DNA of 64,000 nucleotides from Sphingomonas sp. IW22. Lineage in GTDB: Bacteria > Pseudomonadota > Alphaproteobacteria > Sphingomonadales > Sphingomonadaceae. The position numbers were made by a program, and so were the translations under genes. Each line of letters starts with the position of its first letter. Position 1 is the stretch's first letter. The stretch is from assembly GCF_041321155.1 (NCBI RefSeq), contig NZ_JBGGWB010000001.1:1054001-1118000 (forward strand), written 5' to 3'. Of the stretch, positions 18,843-27,837 are shown piece after piece. The notes beneath the pieces are model-generated. The model was not told where the DNA came from, made no database searches, and saw nothing but the letters and a program-made list of their open reading frames with translations.

Positions 18843-19574
18843 GTGGCGGTGATCGCGGTCTACAGCCTGAAGGGCGGGGTTGGAAAAACGACCCTGTCGG
18901 TCAACCTTGCCTGGTGCGCGGCAAATATCTCGTCGCGGCGAACGCTGTTATGGGATCTCGACCCGCAGGCCGCCTCGACCTGGCTGATGGGCGGCGACAC
19001 CAGTGCGCGCGATCAGGCACAGGCGATCTTTACGAAAGATGTGGAGGCCGAACGCCTGATCCGCCCGACCGCGTTCGACCGGATCGACCTGATCGGCGCC
19101 GACACCTCGCTTCGCAGCCTGGACCGAGTGTTTCACGAACTGGACAAGAAGAAGCGGCTGGCCAAGCTGGTCGCCGCGCTGGACAAGGCATATGACCGGC
19201 TGATCCTCGACTGTCCGCCCGGCCTGACCGAAACCAGCGAACAGGTGATGCGCGCCGCCGACCTGATCGTCGTGCCCGTGATCCCCTCCCCCCTGTCGAC
19301 CCGCGCGTTCGAGGAAGTGGTGGCGCATCTCGATGCCAAGCGCGGCAAGGTGCCGTTGCTGCCCGTCCACGCCATGGTCGACCGCCGCCGCAAGCTGCAT
19401 GCAGAGACGCTGGCCGCCCAGCCCGACTGGCCCGTCATCCCGATGGCCAGCCTGGTGGAGGGGATGGCCGCGCGCCGGGCCCCCGTCGGCAGCTTCGCGC
19501 CGCGCAGCACGGCCGCTAAGGCCTTTGGCGAATTATGGCGTGCCATCGAAAAGCGCCTGTCGAAGGCGAAATGA
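18843..19574 (+). CDS. ParA/MinD-type P-loop ATPase
   Basis: A 243-residue member of the ParA family with a deviant Walker A (SLKGGVGKTT) at the very N-terminus, a WDLDPQAAS switch region and the LILDCPPGLT Walker B. Such orphan ATPases position cellular cargo by dimerising on membrane or DNA; no ParB partner is nearby, so the cargo is unknown. The GTG start was chosen because an AAAGGG lies nine bases upstream and the longer frame begins inside the previous terminator. It is coupled to aat by ATGA. Confidence 0.85.
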   Translation: MAVIAVYSLKGGVGKTTLSVNLAWCAANISSRRTLLWDLDPQAASTWLMGGDTSARDQAQAIFTKDVEAERLIRPTAFDRIDLIGADTSLRSLDRVFHELDKKKRLAKLVAALDKAYDRLILDCPPGLTETSEQVMRAADLIVVPVIPSPLSTRAFEEVVAHLDAKRGKVPLLPVHAMVDRRRKLHAETLAAQPDWPVIPMASLVEGMAARRAPVGSFAPRSTAAKAFGELWRAIEKRLSKAK

Positions 19575-20320
19575 CCCGGCGGCTGTCCCTTTACCAGCAA
19601 CTGGACCCCGAAACGGTGTTGCGCGCCTATGCCATGGGCGTGTTTCCGATGGCCGACCACCGCGATGCCCCCGGCGTCTATTGGGTCGAACCGCGGATGC
19701 GCGGCGTGTTGCCGCTCGATGGATTTCATCTGTCGCGCTCGCTCAAGAAAACGATTGCTCAGGACCGCTTTCGGGTCACGGCAAATCAGGCCTTCGACGC
19801 GATCATCGCGCTGTGCGGCGAAAGCGCAGCCGATCGGACCGAAACCTGGATCAACCCGACCATCGCCCATATCTTTGTGCGGCTGCACCAGATGGGATTC
19901 GCGCAGTCGGTCGAATGTTGGGACGGGGATCGGCTGGTCGGCGGTCTGTACGGGCTGGCGCTGGGTCGCGCCTTTTTCGGTGAAAGCATGGTCAGCCGCG
20001 CGACCGACGCGTCAAAGGTGGCGCTGGCCTGGCTGGTCGCACGGTTACGCCTTGGCGGATTCAGCTTGCTCGACTGCCAGTTTCAGACCGACCATCTGCG
20101 ATCCATGGGCGCGGTCGAGATCCGACGCGACGCCTATATGGCGTTGCTGAGCGCCGCGTTGGGGCCGTCCGCTGGCGGGCTGCTTTCCGACGCGCCGGTC
20201 GTGACCGGTTCGTTCGGCGCACTCGACCGCCTGGGCGCTGCCGATCCGCCGGATGCGGGGGCAGCATTGGTACCGCCATCGGGGAAGGACATCGTGCAGC
20301 TTTTGACCCAGACGTCATAG
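19571..20320 (+). CDS. aat: Leucyl/phenylalanyl-tRNA-protein transferase
   Basis: A 249-residue enzyme that adds Leu or Phe to N-terminal Lys/Arg of proteins, making bacterial N-degrons. Signatures include RAYAMGVFPMAD, YWVEPRMRGVLPLDGFHLSRS, WINPTIAHIFVRLH and LVGGLYGLALGRAFFGESMVS, and FSLLDCQFQTDHLRSMGA. The C-terminal tail of about 60 residues overlaps the opposite-strand DUF2155 gene. Degradation of its products would use the ClpA chaperone encoded 5 kb downstream. Confidence 0.93.
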   Translation: MTRRLSLYQQLDPETVLRAYAMGVFPMADHRDAPGVYWVEPRMRGVLPLDGFHLSRSLKKTIAQDRFRVTANQAFDAIIALCGESAADRTETWINPTIAHIFVRLHQMGFAQSVECWDGDRLVGGLYGLALGRAFFGESMVSRATDASKVALAWLVARLRLGGFSLLDCQFQTDHLRSMGAVEIRRDAYMALLSAALGPSAGGLLSDAPVVTGSFGALDRLGAADPPDAGAALVPPSGKDIVQLLTQTS

Positions 20321-20826
20321 ATCGGGTGTTGAACGACGTTCAGCGAGGGCCGCTCCTTGAACACCCAGCCGGAAAAGGCGCGACGCCATTTGCGGTCCAG
20401 GGCGCGAACGTCCAGCTGCACGAACGCGCCGGTATATTGCTCCGGCTCCCATGGTCCGGTGCGCTCGCACGCGCGAAGCCGCACGACGACATTGCCCGCC
20501 CGCAGCGCCTGCCCTGGCTTCATGGTCAGGTCGCGGCTTTCGCCATTGCGCTTGTTCAGCAGGCCAAGGACGGCGACCCGCTCCGCCATCGGAGTCACGC
20601 CCTTCGTCACCACGGTGGCGCTTTCGGCGATCGCCACGACGTCGCCGGGCGCCGCCGTATCGCTGCCCGCCGGTCCGCTGGCCGAAGGCAGCGCCGCATT
20701 GGGGGGCGGGCCGCTGCCCTGTGCGGAGTCGCGGCTGTCACGCCACGCGGCAAAGCCCAGCCAGCCGCCGATGGCGATCAGCAGGGCAAGCGCAATCGCG
20801 CCGATCCACTTGATTCGAGGGCTCAC
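20134..20826 (-). CDS. DUF2155 family membrane-anchored protein
   Basis: A 230-residue protein with a single N-terminal membrane segment, a Pro/Ala/Ser-rich linker and the DUF2155 core (LNKRNGESRDLTMKPGQ, VRLRACERTGPWEPE, FSGWVFKERPSLNVVQHPIYDVWV, then a Cys in VKSCTM). Function unknown; conserved in alphaproteobacteria next to NDUFA12. The GTG start overlaps the NDUFA12 stop as GTGA. The last 62 codons, a low-complexity Ala/Ser/Pro tail, lie antisense to aat. Confidence 0.85.
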   Translation of the reverse strand: MSPRIKWIGAIALALLIAIGGWLGFAAWRDSRDSAQGSGPPPNAALPSASGPAGSDTAAPGDVVAIAESATVVTKGVTPMAERVAVLGLLNKRNGESRDLTMKPGQALRAGNVVVRLRACERTGPWEPEQYTGAFVQLDVRALDRKWRRAFSGWVFKERPSLNVVQHPIYDVWVKSCTMSFPDGGTNAAPASGGSAAPRRSSAPNEPVTTGASESSPPADGPNAALSNAI

Positions 20827-21209
20827 GCCTCGGGCGACCACGCCTCGTAATCGCCGGTCGCGCGGATGCGGTCACCCCCCTTTTCCAGCGCACCCGGCGG
20901 GCGATAGGCCAAAGCGGTGCCCGTCATGTTAGGCATTGCCGGCTGCTGCCATGCGCGATGCGGCGGCAACGCCCGGTCGGGCACGTCGTCGATCTGGTGA
21001 TGCAACCAGCTGAACCATTCGGGGGGCACGCCACTGGCGTCGTTCGACCCCTTGTAGATCACCCAACGGCGCGGGCGACCGGCCGTGTCGGAGCCGCCCT
21101 GCCAGTAGGCATTGCCAAGGTCGTCGGTACCGACGCGCGTCTTGCCGCGCAGACCGATCAGCGTGCCGATGGTGGCGCCATTCCACCAGGTGAAGATGTT
21201 CAGACCCAT
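20823..21209 (-). CDS. NADH:ubiquinone oxidoreductase accessory subunit NDUFA12
   Basis: A 128-residue homologue of the mitochondrial complex I subunit NDUFA12 (B17.2), an accessory subunit found in alphaproteobacterial complex I. Hallmarks are the start NIFTWWNGATIGT, DDLGNAYWQGG, RRWVIYKG, EWFSWLHHQIDD and the PNMTGT motif. The nuo genes themselves are not in the window, which is usual. It is coupled to DUF2155 by a 4-base overlap. Confidence 0.93.
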   Translation of the reverse strand: MGLNIFTWWNGATIGTLIGLRGKTRVGTDDLGNAYWQGGSDTAGRPRRWVIYKGSNDASGVPPEWFSWLHHQIDDVPDRALPPHRAWQQPAMPNMTGTALAYRPPGALEKGGDRIRATGDYEAWSPEA

Positions 21210-21261
21210 ATCCAGCCCTTTACGGTGCAGTGACGACACTGGCAACGCGACATCGCCGAAA

Positions 21262-21921
21262 TCAACGGCGGAACGGATCCTCGAACAGGGGCCGTTCCTC
21301 ACCCTCTTCGCCGCTGCGCGACGCGGCTTCGCGTTCGGCGCGCAGCTGTTCGAGCAACGCTTCGCGATCACCCTCCAGCCGGGTGTCCTGCACTTCCTCG
21401 ATGCCGGCGGCCTTGGCAGCCTTGGATACCAGCGCATCCAGCTCGCGCTGCGAACACAGGCCCAGCGTCACCGGGTCCTTGGGCACGATATTGGCGATGT
21501 TCCAATGCGTGCGGTCGCGGATCGCGGCGATGGTCGTGCGCGTCGTGCCGATCAGCTTGGAAATCGCGCCATCCGACACTTCGGGATGGTTGCGGATGAT
21601 CCATGCGATGCCATCGGGCTTGTCCTGACGCTTGCTGACCGGCGTATAGCGCGGCCCCTTGGTCCGGCGCACCTGCTCCGGCCCCTTCAGGATGCGGAGG
21701 CGGTAATCGGGGTTCTTCTGACCCTTCTCGATTTCCTCCATCGTCAGTTCGTGCGCGCGGACGGGATCGCGCCCGGTCAGCTTGGTCGCGGCGGTATCGT
21801 CCGCGATCGCCTGCACCTCAAGGATGTGGAGGCCGCAGAAATCGGCGATCTGCTCAAAGGAGAGCGCGGTATTGTCGACCAGCCAAGAGGCGGTCGCGTG
21901 CGGCATGAGCGGCTGAGCCAC
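21262..21921 (-). CDS. DUF1013 family protein (TrcR-like cell-cycle transcription regulator)
   Basis: A 219-residue cytosolic protein of the DUF1013 family. It shows ASWLVDNTALSFEQIADFCG, DYRLRILKGPEQVRR and a helix-turn-helix-like segment (DGAISKLIGTTRTTIAAIRD). In alphaproteobacteria a member has been described as the transcription regulator TrcR. I place the start at the GTG giving MAQPLMPHATA because a GGAG precedes it and this matches the usual N-terminus; the upstream codons have no ribosome site. It is monocistronic. Confidence 0.85.
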   Translation of the reverse strand: MAQPLMPHATASWLVDNTALSFEQIADFCGLHILEVQAIADDTAATKLTGRDPVRAHELTMEEIEKGQKNPDYRLRILKGPEQVRRTKGPRYTPVSKRQDKPDGIAWIIRNHPEVSDGAISKLIGTTRTTIAAIRDRTHWNIANIVPKDPVTLGLCSQRELDALVSKAAKAAGIEEVQDTRLEGDREALLEQLRAEREAASRSGEEGEERPLFEDPFRR

Positions 21922-21963
21922 GGTGTCGGTCTCCGAAAACCTGATCGGCTTCAAAACAACAAG

Positions 21964-21985
21964 GGCCACCCCTTCCGGGGTGGCC
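21964..21985 (-). terminator. Hairpin terminator after the glycosyltransferase operon
   Basis: GGCCACCCC-TTCC-GGGGTGGCC is a perfect 9-bp hairpin with a tetraloop; on the minus strand it is followed by CTTGTTGTTTTG. It separates the glycosyltransferase operon from DUF1013. Confidence 0.8.
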
Positions 21986-22038
21986 GCTGAATATCCCCGA
22001 CTTAGTGCAGCTACCGCGAAAGGGCAAGCCGCAGTGGT

Positions 22039-23061
22039 TCAGGCCGCCACCGCACTGCGATGAATGGGAACCAGCGCGTTCAGGAACTGGGTGGCACTGG
22101 CTTCCCAGGTGAAGCTGCGGCCATAAGCAGCGCACCGCGCGCGGTCGCGTTCCAGCGCGTTGGCAATGGCGACGCCCAGATCTTCATCCATCGCCCCGAC
22201 ATCCGACGACAATATATCGACCGGCCCGGTCACCGGATACGCCGCGACCGGCGTACCGCAGGCCAGCGCCTCGATCATCACCAGGCCAAAGGTATCGGTG
22301 CGGCTGGGAAAGACGAACACATCGGCGGCGGCATAGCATTGCGCCAGCTCGTCCCCAAAACGCGCGCCCAGGAACAGCGCGTCGGGATAGCCCCCCTCAA
22401 GCTGCGCGCGCGCGGGACCGTCGCCGACCACCACCTTGGTGCCGGGATGGTCGGTGCGCAAAAACGCCTCAAGATTCTTTTCGACCGCAACCCGCCCGAC
22501 ATAAAGCTGCACCGGTCCGGCAAGTCCCGTCATCTCTGGATGCGGGACGACCCCGGCATGAAAGCGGGTCAGATCGACGCCCCGTCCCCAATGGCTGACG
22601 CGGCGCAGGCCGTGTTCGTCCAACGTGCGCCGGATCGATGGCGTGGATGCCAGCACCGTCTGGGCAGGTGCGTGGAACCAGCGGATATAGCGCCATATCC
22701 ACTCTGCCGGGACGCCCGACCGTGCGGAGACATAGTCGGGAAATTGCGTGTGATAGGCGGTGGTGAAGGGATAGCCCTGTCGCAGGCACCATCGCCGCGC
22801 GGCTACGCAGACCGGCCCTTCGGTCGCCAGATGGATGGCGTCGGGCGCGAAATCCTCGATCATTTGCCCCACAGTGGCAGTACGAACCATCGCCAGGCGG
22901 ATTTCGGGATAGGTCGGGCACGGCAGCGAATAGAACAGGTCGGGCGAAATGACGCGCACGACGTGCCCCTGGCGCTCAAGCACTTCACGCACCGATTTCA
23001 ACGTGCGGACGACGCCGTTGACCTGCGGCGCCCAGGCGTCGGTGACGATGGCGATCCGCAT
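22039..23061 (-). CDS. Glycosyltransferase family 4 protein
   Basis: A 340-residue retaining GT-B glycosyltransferase. It has the N-terminal TDAWAPQVNGVVRTL loop of GDP-mannose/UDP-sugar dependent GT4 enzymes, the YVGRVAVEKNLEAFL donor site and a C-terminal E-x7-E-like segment (SRTDTFGLVMIEALACGTPV). Relatives glycosylate diacylglycerol or lipid carriers; the sugar donor here is not determinable. It is 20 bases downstream of the LpxH-like hydrolase in one operon, suggesting a role in glycolipid or envelope synthesis. Confidence 0.87.
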   Translation of the reverse strand: MRIAIVTDAWAPQVNGVVRTLKSVREVLERQGHVVRVISPDLFYSLPCPTYPEIRLAMVRTATVGQMIEDFAPDAIHLATEGPVCVAARRWCLRQGYPFTTAYHTQFPDYVSARSGVPAEWIWRYIRWFHAPAQTVLASTPSIRRTLDEHGLRRVSHWGRGVDLTRFHAGVVPHPEMTGLAGPVQLYVGRVAVEKNLEAFLRTDHPGTKVVVGDGPARAQLEGGYPDALFLGARFGDELAQCYAAADVFVFPSRTDTFGLVMIEALACGTPVAAYPVTGPVDILSSDVGAMDEDLGVAIANALERDRARCAAYGRSFTWEASATQFLNALVPIHRSAVAA

Positions 23062-23081
23062 CGAAGGGGGCGCCGCCGGGA

Positions 23082-23957
23082 TCAGGCCGCCACACGCGTC
23101 ACGGCGACGCCCTCGCGGACCTCGCGTGCCTTTATCTCATCGGCCCAATGCAGGATTTCCATCCGGCCATCCTCATGCTCGACCAGCGCCGTACAGCCCT
23201 CGACCCAGTCGCCATCGTTATAATAGTCAATGCCGTCGATCTTGCGATAGTCGGCGGTGTGAATATGTCCGGCGATCACGCCGTCGACACCGCGCAGCAC
23301 GGCTTCGTGCGCGACGATCTCCTCGAACTTCGAAATGAACTCGACCGCGTTCTTCACCTTGTGCTTGGCATATTTGCTGAGCGACCAATAAGGCAGGTTC
23401 ATCATCCGCCGCCAGCCATTCACCCAGCGGTTGAGCAGCATCATCAGGTGATAGGCCGCGTCCCCGGCATGGGCCAGCCAGCGATGCGACAGCGTGATCG
23501 CGTCGAATTCGTCGCCGTGCAGCACCAGCAGACGGCGGCCGTCGGCGGTGGTGTGGATCGCCTGTCGCTTGATCTTGACCCCGCCAAAGTTCAGACCGGT
23601 GAACTGGCGAAACATCTCGTCATGGTTGCCGGGGATATAGACGATGTCGGTACCCCGCTTGGCGCGTTTCAGGATGCGCCACACGATGTCGTTATGCGTC
23701 GAGGGCCAGTAGAACTTCTTCTTGAGCTGCCACCCGTCGAAAATGTCGCCGACCAGATACATGGTGTCGCTGTCGACATGGTCCAGAAAATCGATCAGCA
23801 TTTCGGCATTGCAGCCGCGCGTGCCCAGATGGACGTCGCTGATCCAGACGGTGCGATAGCGGCGGCGCTCCACCCCCTCGCGTTCGGGAACATGCGGATG
23901 CGACGCCGCAAGGTCGCTGATGACGGCGTCGAACGAAAGCTGCGTGACGGTGCCCAT
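23082..23957 (-). CDS. UDP-2,3-diacylglucosamine diphosphatase-like metallophosphoesterase
   Basis: A 291-residue calcineurin-like phosphoesterase. The dimetal motifs are all visible: SDVHLGTRG, GDIFDGW, GNHDE, LHGDEFD and GHIHTAD. The family is related to LpxH/LpxI-function proteins that hydrolyse UDP-2,3-diacylglucosamine in lipid A synthesis, although in sphingomonads, which make glycosphingolipids, the true substrate may differ. The start MGTVTQLSF has GGGGAA six bases upstream. First gene of the operon with the GT4 enzyme. Confidence 0.82.
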   Translation of the reverse strand: MGTVTQLSFDAVISDLAASHPHVPEREGVERRRYRTVWISDVHLGTRGCNAEMLIDFLDHVDSDTMYLVGDIFDGWQLKKKFYWPSTHNDIVWRILKRAKRGTDIVYIPGNHDEMFRQFTGLNFGGVKIKRQAIHTTADGRRLLVLHGDEFDAITLSHRWLAHAGDAAYHLMMLLNRWVNGWRRMMNLPYWSLSKYAKHKVKNAVEFISKFEEIVAHEAVLRGVDGVIAGHIHTADYRKIDGIDYYNDGDWVEGCTALVEHEDGRMEILHWADEIKAREVREGVAVTRVAA

Positions 23958-24053
23958 GGCGATTTCCCCGGCAAGCCCTTGGCTTGGCGCTCCATGCAGC
24001 AACTTTGTTACAATGATTCGAAGTCCGGGTTACGCCATTGTCACATCGGCCGA

Positions 24054-25052
24054 TCAGTCCATCGTCAGCACGATCTTGCCGATATGCTCCCCCGCCTCCA
24101 TCCGGCGATGTGCCTCGGCTGCCTGTGCCAGCGGAAAGCTTCGGTCGATGACGGGCGTCAGCCGCCCTTCCTCGACATGCGGCCAGACATAATGCGACAA
24201 TTCGTCGGCAACCATCGTCTTGAACTGAACGTCGCGGGCGCGCAGCGTCGATCCGGTCAGGGTCAGGCGGCGGCGCATGATCTCGAATACCGGGATCGTC
24301 GCTTCCGCACCGCGCTGCACCGCGATCGACACATGACGACCGTCATCGGCCAGGCATTTCAGATTGCGCGGCACATAATCCCCGCCGACCATGTCGAGCA
24401 CGACCTGAACGCCCTTCCCGCCGGTCACGTCGCGCACCACTTCGACAAAATCCTGCTCGCGGTAGTTGATCGCGTGCGCCGCGCCCAGCTCCAGCGCCGC
24501 CTTGCACTTGGCATCGCTGCCTGCCGTGACGATGACGTTCAGCCCGAACAGCTCGCCCAGCGCGATCGCCATGGTGCCGATGCCGCTGGTGCCGCCATGC
24601 ACCAGCACCGTGTCGCCCTCACCGGCAAAGCCGCGCTCGAACAGGTTGGTCCACACGGTGAACAGCGTCTCAGGCAGCGCCGCCGCCTCGACCATCGACA
24701 GGCTTTCGGGAACCGACAGGCACTGTCCGGTCGGCGCCACGCAATATTCGGCATAGCCGCCGCCCGCGACCAGCGCACAGACCGGCTGGCCCATCAGCAT
24801 GTCGATCACCCCGCTGCCCACCGCCACCACGGTGCCCGCGACTTCCAGGCCGGGGATGCTCGACGCGCCCGGCGGCGGCGGATAGCCGCCCTGTCGCTGC
24901 AGCACGTCGGGCCGGTTCACGCCCGCAGCATCCACCCGGATCAGCACTTCGCCTTCGCCCGGTCGGGGCACCGGGCGTTCGACCAGTTCCAGCACGTCGG
25001 GGCCACCCGGTGCCTGAGGATCGATTGCACGCATCACGCCCGGAATTTCCAT
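24054..25052 (-). CDS. NAD(P)H-quinone oxidoreductase (zeta-crystallin/PIG3 type)
   Basis: A 332-residue zinc-free medium-chain reductase. It begins MRAIDPQAPGGPDVL a few residues after the start. The family motifs AAGVNRPDVLQRQGGYPPPPGAS and HGGTSGIGTMAIALG (NADPH-binding Rossmann loop) are present. It probably reduces quinones using NADPH. The start was set at MEIPGV because a GGGAC lies just upstream; an ATG five codons earlier has no ribosome site. Divergent from the short DUF1192 gene. Confidence 0.87.
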   Translation of the reverse strand: MEIPGVMRAIDPQAPGGPDVLELVERPVPRPGEGEVLIRVDAAGVNRPDVLQRQGGYPPPPGASSIPGLEVAGTVVAVGSGVIDMLMGQPVCALVAGGGYAEYCVAPTGQCLSVPESLSMVEAAALPETLFTVWTNLFERGFAGEGDTVLVHGGTSGIGTMAIALGELFGLNVIVTAGSDAKCKAALELGAAHAINYREQDFVEVVRDVTGGKGVQVVLDMVGGDYVPRNLKCLADDGRHVSIAVQRGAEATIPVFEIMRRRLTLTGSTLRARDVQFKTMVADELSHYVWPHVEEGRLTPVIDRSFPLAQAAEAHRRMEAGEHIGKIVLTMD

Positions 25053-25129
25053 CGACGGTCCCGCCATACTGATCGTGGTAAACGGCGCGCTTATTGACAT
25101 CGGCGCGCCTGCGGTCAACGCTTCGCTGC

Positions 25130-25327
25130 ATGGATGCCGACGATACCCCGCCGCGCCGCGGCGACGATCTGGTCACCCGGCTGTCGCGCGAGGATCTGGA
25201 CCCCCTGTCCATCGCGGAACTCGACGCGCGGGTCGCCGCCCTGGAAACCGAAATCGCCCGCGTTCGCGCACACAAGGAAAAGGCGGGCAGCCACCGCGCC
25301 AGTGCCGAAGCGCTTTTCAGCCGATGA
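25130..25327 (+). CDS. DUF1192 family protein
   Basis: A 65-residue acidic protein with the DUF1192 pattern: DLVTRLSREDLDPLSIAELDARVAALETEIARV, a short coiled coil. Found throughout alphaproteobacteria next to a quinone oxidoreductase gene, as here. No ribosome site is obvious in front of the ATG, so translation may be leaderless or start at the second ATG four bases later in another frame; the frame itself is clear. Function unknown. Confidence 0.8.
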   Translation: MDADDTPPRRGDDLVTRLSREDLDPLSIAELDARVAALETEIARVRAHKEKAGSHRASAEALFSR

Positions 25328-25463
25328 CCGGGCACCGCGCGCCCTGTCCCGCCAGGGTGCGACCGGTCGCGATACGGGATGACTTGCGCGCGGCGCATCC
25401 AGACCCGACATTGCCCCTACGGGTCGCGAGTCCCCAAGCGGCCCCACCGGAGTAATTTCCCCA

Positions 25464-27791
25464 ATGCCGTCCTTTGCATCCGCACTCGAATCCACGCTGC
25501 ACAAGGCGCTGGAGGCCGCATCCGCGCGTCGCCACGAATATGCGACGCTGGAACATCTGCTGCTGGCGCTGGTCGACGACGAACATGCGTCCAAGGTGAT
25601 GGGCGCGTGCGGCGTCGATCTGGGTGAGTTGAAAACCACGGTCGCCCATTATCTCGACACCGAACTCGAAGCGCTGAAGGTCGATCAGGTGACTGATCCC
25701 TCGCCCACCAGCGGGTTTCAACGCGTCGTCCAGCGCGCGATCCTGCATGTCCAATCGTCTGGCCGCGACGAGGTCACGGGCGCCAACGTACTGGTCGCAC
25801 TGTTCAGCGAACGCGAAAGCTATGCCGTCTATTTCCTGCAACAGCAGGATATGAGCCGCCTGGATGCCGTCAGCTATATCAGCCACGGCGTCGGCAAGGG
25901 CGCGTCGCCCGCCGAACCGCGCGACGTGAAGGGCGCCGAGGACGAAAAGCCGCAGGCAAAGCCCGGCGACAAGGGCCAGAAGGGCGAAAGCGCGCTCAAG
26001 CAGTTCTGCGTCGACCTGAATGAAAAGGCCAAGTCGGGCAAGGTCGATCCGCTGATCGGCCGCGGGCCAGAGGTCGATCGCACGGTCCAGATCCTGTGCC
26101 GCCGGTCCAAGAACAACCCGCTTTACGTGGGCGACCCCGGCGTCGGCAAGACCGCCATTGCCGAGGGGCTGGCGCGCAAGATCGTTGAGGGCGACGTGCC
26201 CGAAGTGCTGCTGCCCGCCGTCATCTATTCGCTCGACATGGGCGCGCTGCTGGCAGGCACCCGTTATCGCGGCGATTTCGAGGAACGGCTGAAGCAGGTC
26301 GTCAACGAACTCGAAAAGCTGCCGCATGCGGTGCTGTTCATCGACGAAATTCACACCGTCATCGGCGCCGGCGCGACCAGCGGTGGGGCGATGGATGCGT
26401 CGAACCTGCTGAAGCCCGCGCTGTCGGGCGGCACGATCCGCTGCATCGGGTCGACCACCTACAAGGAATTCCGCAACCATTTCGAAAAGGACCGCGCTCT
26501 GCTGCGCCGGTTCCAGAAGATCGACGTCAACGAACCGTCGGTCGAGGATACGATCAAGATCCTGTCCGGCCTGCGCTCCGCTTTCGAGGAGCATCACTCG
26601 GTCAAGTACACGCCCGATTCGATCAAGTCGGCGGTCGAATTGTCGGCGCGCTACATCAACGACCGCAAGCTGCCCGACAAGGCGATCGACGTGATCGACG
26701 AAGTCGGCGCGATGCAGATGCTGGTGCCCCCGTCAAAGCGCAAAAAGGTCATCACGCCCAAGGAAATCGAACAGGTCATCGCGACCATGGCCCGCATCCC
26801 GCCGAAAACGGTTTCGACCGATGATACCCGCGTGCTGGCCAATCTGGAAACCGATCTCAAGCGCGTGGTGTTCGGGCAGGATGCGGCGATCGACGTGCTG
26901 TCGTCGGCCATCAAGCTCAGCCGCGCGGGGCTTCGCGATCCGGACAAGCCGATCGGCAACTATCTGTTCAGCGGCCCCACCGGCGTCGGCAAGACCGAAG
27001 TGGCAAAGCAACTTGCCGAGATTATGGGCATCCCGCTTCAGCGCTTCGACATGTCCGAATATATGGAACGCCATTCGGTCAGCCGGCTGATCGGTGCACC
27101 CCCGGGCTATGTCGGCTATGATCAGGGCGGCCTCTTGACCGATGCGGTCGATCAGAACCCGCACAGCGTGCTGTTGCTGGACGAGATCGAGAAGGCGCAT
27201 CCAGACCTGTTCAACATCCTGTTGCAGGTGATGGACAACGGCAAGCTGACCGACCACCACGGCAAGACCGTCGATTTCCGCAACACGATCCTGATCATGA
27301 CCACCAATGCCGGTGCGTCGGACATGGCGCGCGAATCGATTGGCTTTGGCGAAATCGCGCGCGAAGACGTACAGGAAGAAGCGGTGAAGAAGCTCTTCAC
27401 CCCTGAATTCCGCAACCGTCTCGATGCGATCGTGCCGTTCGGCTATCTGCCGCCCGCCGTCGTGGCGCGCGTGGTCGACAAGTTCATCCTGCAACTGGAA
27501 CTGCAACTCGCCGATCGCGGGGTGCATATCCGGCTGGATGAGGAGGCCAAGAGCTGGCTGACCGAACGCGGTTACGACAAGCTGTACGGCGCGCGCCCGA
27601 TGGGCCGATTGATCCAGGAAAAGATCAAGCAGCCGCTGGCCGAGGAACTGCTGTTCGGCAAGCTGGTCCATGGCGGCGAAGTGTCCGTCAAGCTCAAGGA
27701 CAATGCGTTGTCGTTCGAAATCGTCCCTGCCCCGCCCAAAAAGGCGAAGCGCAAGGGCGGTCGCAAATCCGAAGCGGCCCAGGCCGAGTGA
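25464..27791 (+). CDS. clpA: ATP-dependent Clp protease ATP-binding subunit ClpA
   Basis: A 775-residue AAA+ unfoldase that feeds substrates to ClpP. The N-terminal Clp repeat domain spans about residues 1-145, followed by a charged linker. NBD1 has Walker A GDPGVGKT (about 223) and Walker B LFIDEIH. NBD2 has Walker A GPTGVGKT (about 504) and LLLDEIEKAHP. The ClpP-docking IGF loop lies in ARESIGFGE (about 625). A GGAG site is present. The adaptor gene clpS, often immediately upstream, is not here. A terminator follows at once. Confidence 0.96.
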   Translation: MPSFASALESTLHKALEAASARRHEYATLEHLLLALVDDEHASKVMGACGVDLGELKTTVAHYLDTELEALKVDQVTDPSPTSGFQRVVQRAILHVQSSGRDEVTGANVLVALFSERESYAVYFLQQQDMSRLDAVSYISHGVGKGASPAEPRDVKGAEDEKPQAKPGDKGQKGESALKQFCVDLNEKAKSGKVDPLIGRGPEVDRTVQILCRRSKNNPLYVGDPGVGKTAIAEGLARKIVEGDVPEVLLPAVIYSLDMGALLAGTRYRGDFEERLKQVVNELEKLPHAVLFIDEIHTVIGAGATSGGAMDASNLLKPALSGGTIRCIGSTTYKEFRNHFEKDRALLRRFQKIDVNEPSVEDTIKILSGLRSAFEEHHSVKYTPDSIKSAVELSARYINDRKLPDKAIDVIDEVGAMQMLVPPSKRKKVITPKEIEQVIATMARIPPKTVSTDDTRVLANLETDLKRVVFGQDAAIDVLSSAIKLSRAGLRDPDKPIGNYLFSGPTGVGKTEVAKQLAEIMGIPLQRFDMSEYMERHSVSRLIGAPPGYVGYDQGGLLTDAVDQNPHSVLLLDEIEKAHPDLFNILLQVMDNGKLTDHHGKTVDFRNTILIMTTNAGASDMARESIGFGEIAREDVQEEAVKKLFTPEFRNRLDAIVPFGYLPPAVVARVVDKFILQLELQLADRGVHIRLDEEAKSWLTERGYDKLYGARPMGRLIQEKIKQPLAEELLFGKLVHGGEVSVKLKDNALSFEIVPAPPKKAKRKGGRKSEAAQAE

Positions 27792-27799
27792 TGAAAAGC

Positions 27800-27835
27800 G
27801 GGCGGCACGTTACCAGACGCGCCGCCCCTTTTTTT
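27800..27835 (+). terminator. Rho-independent terminator after clpA
   Basis: GGGCGGC and GCCGCCC form a 7-bp stem with a 14-base loop followed by seven T residues. Confidence 0.88.
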
Positions 27836-27837
27836 GG

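Noticed and set aside
23148..25097. Long plus-strand open frame antisense to the LpxH-like and quinone reductase genes
   Set aside because: Shadow frame with biased composition; both minus-strand genes have complete family motifs.
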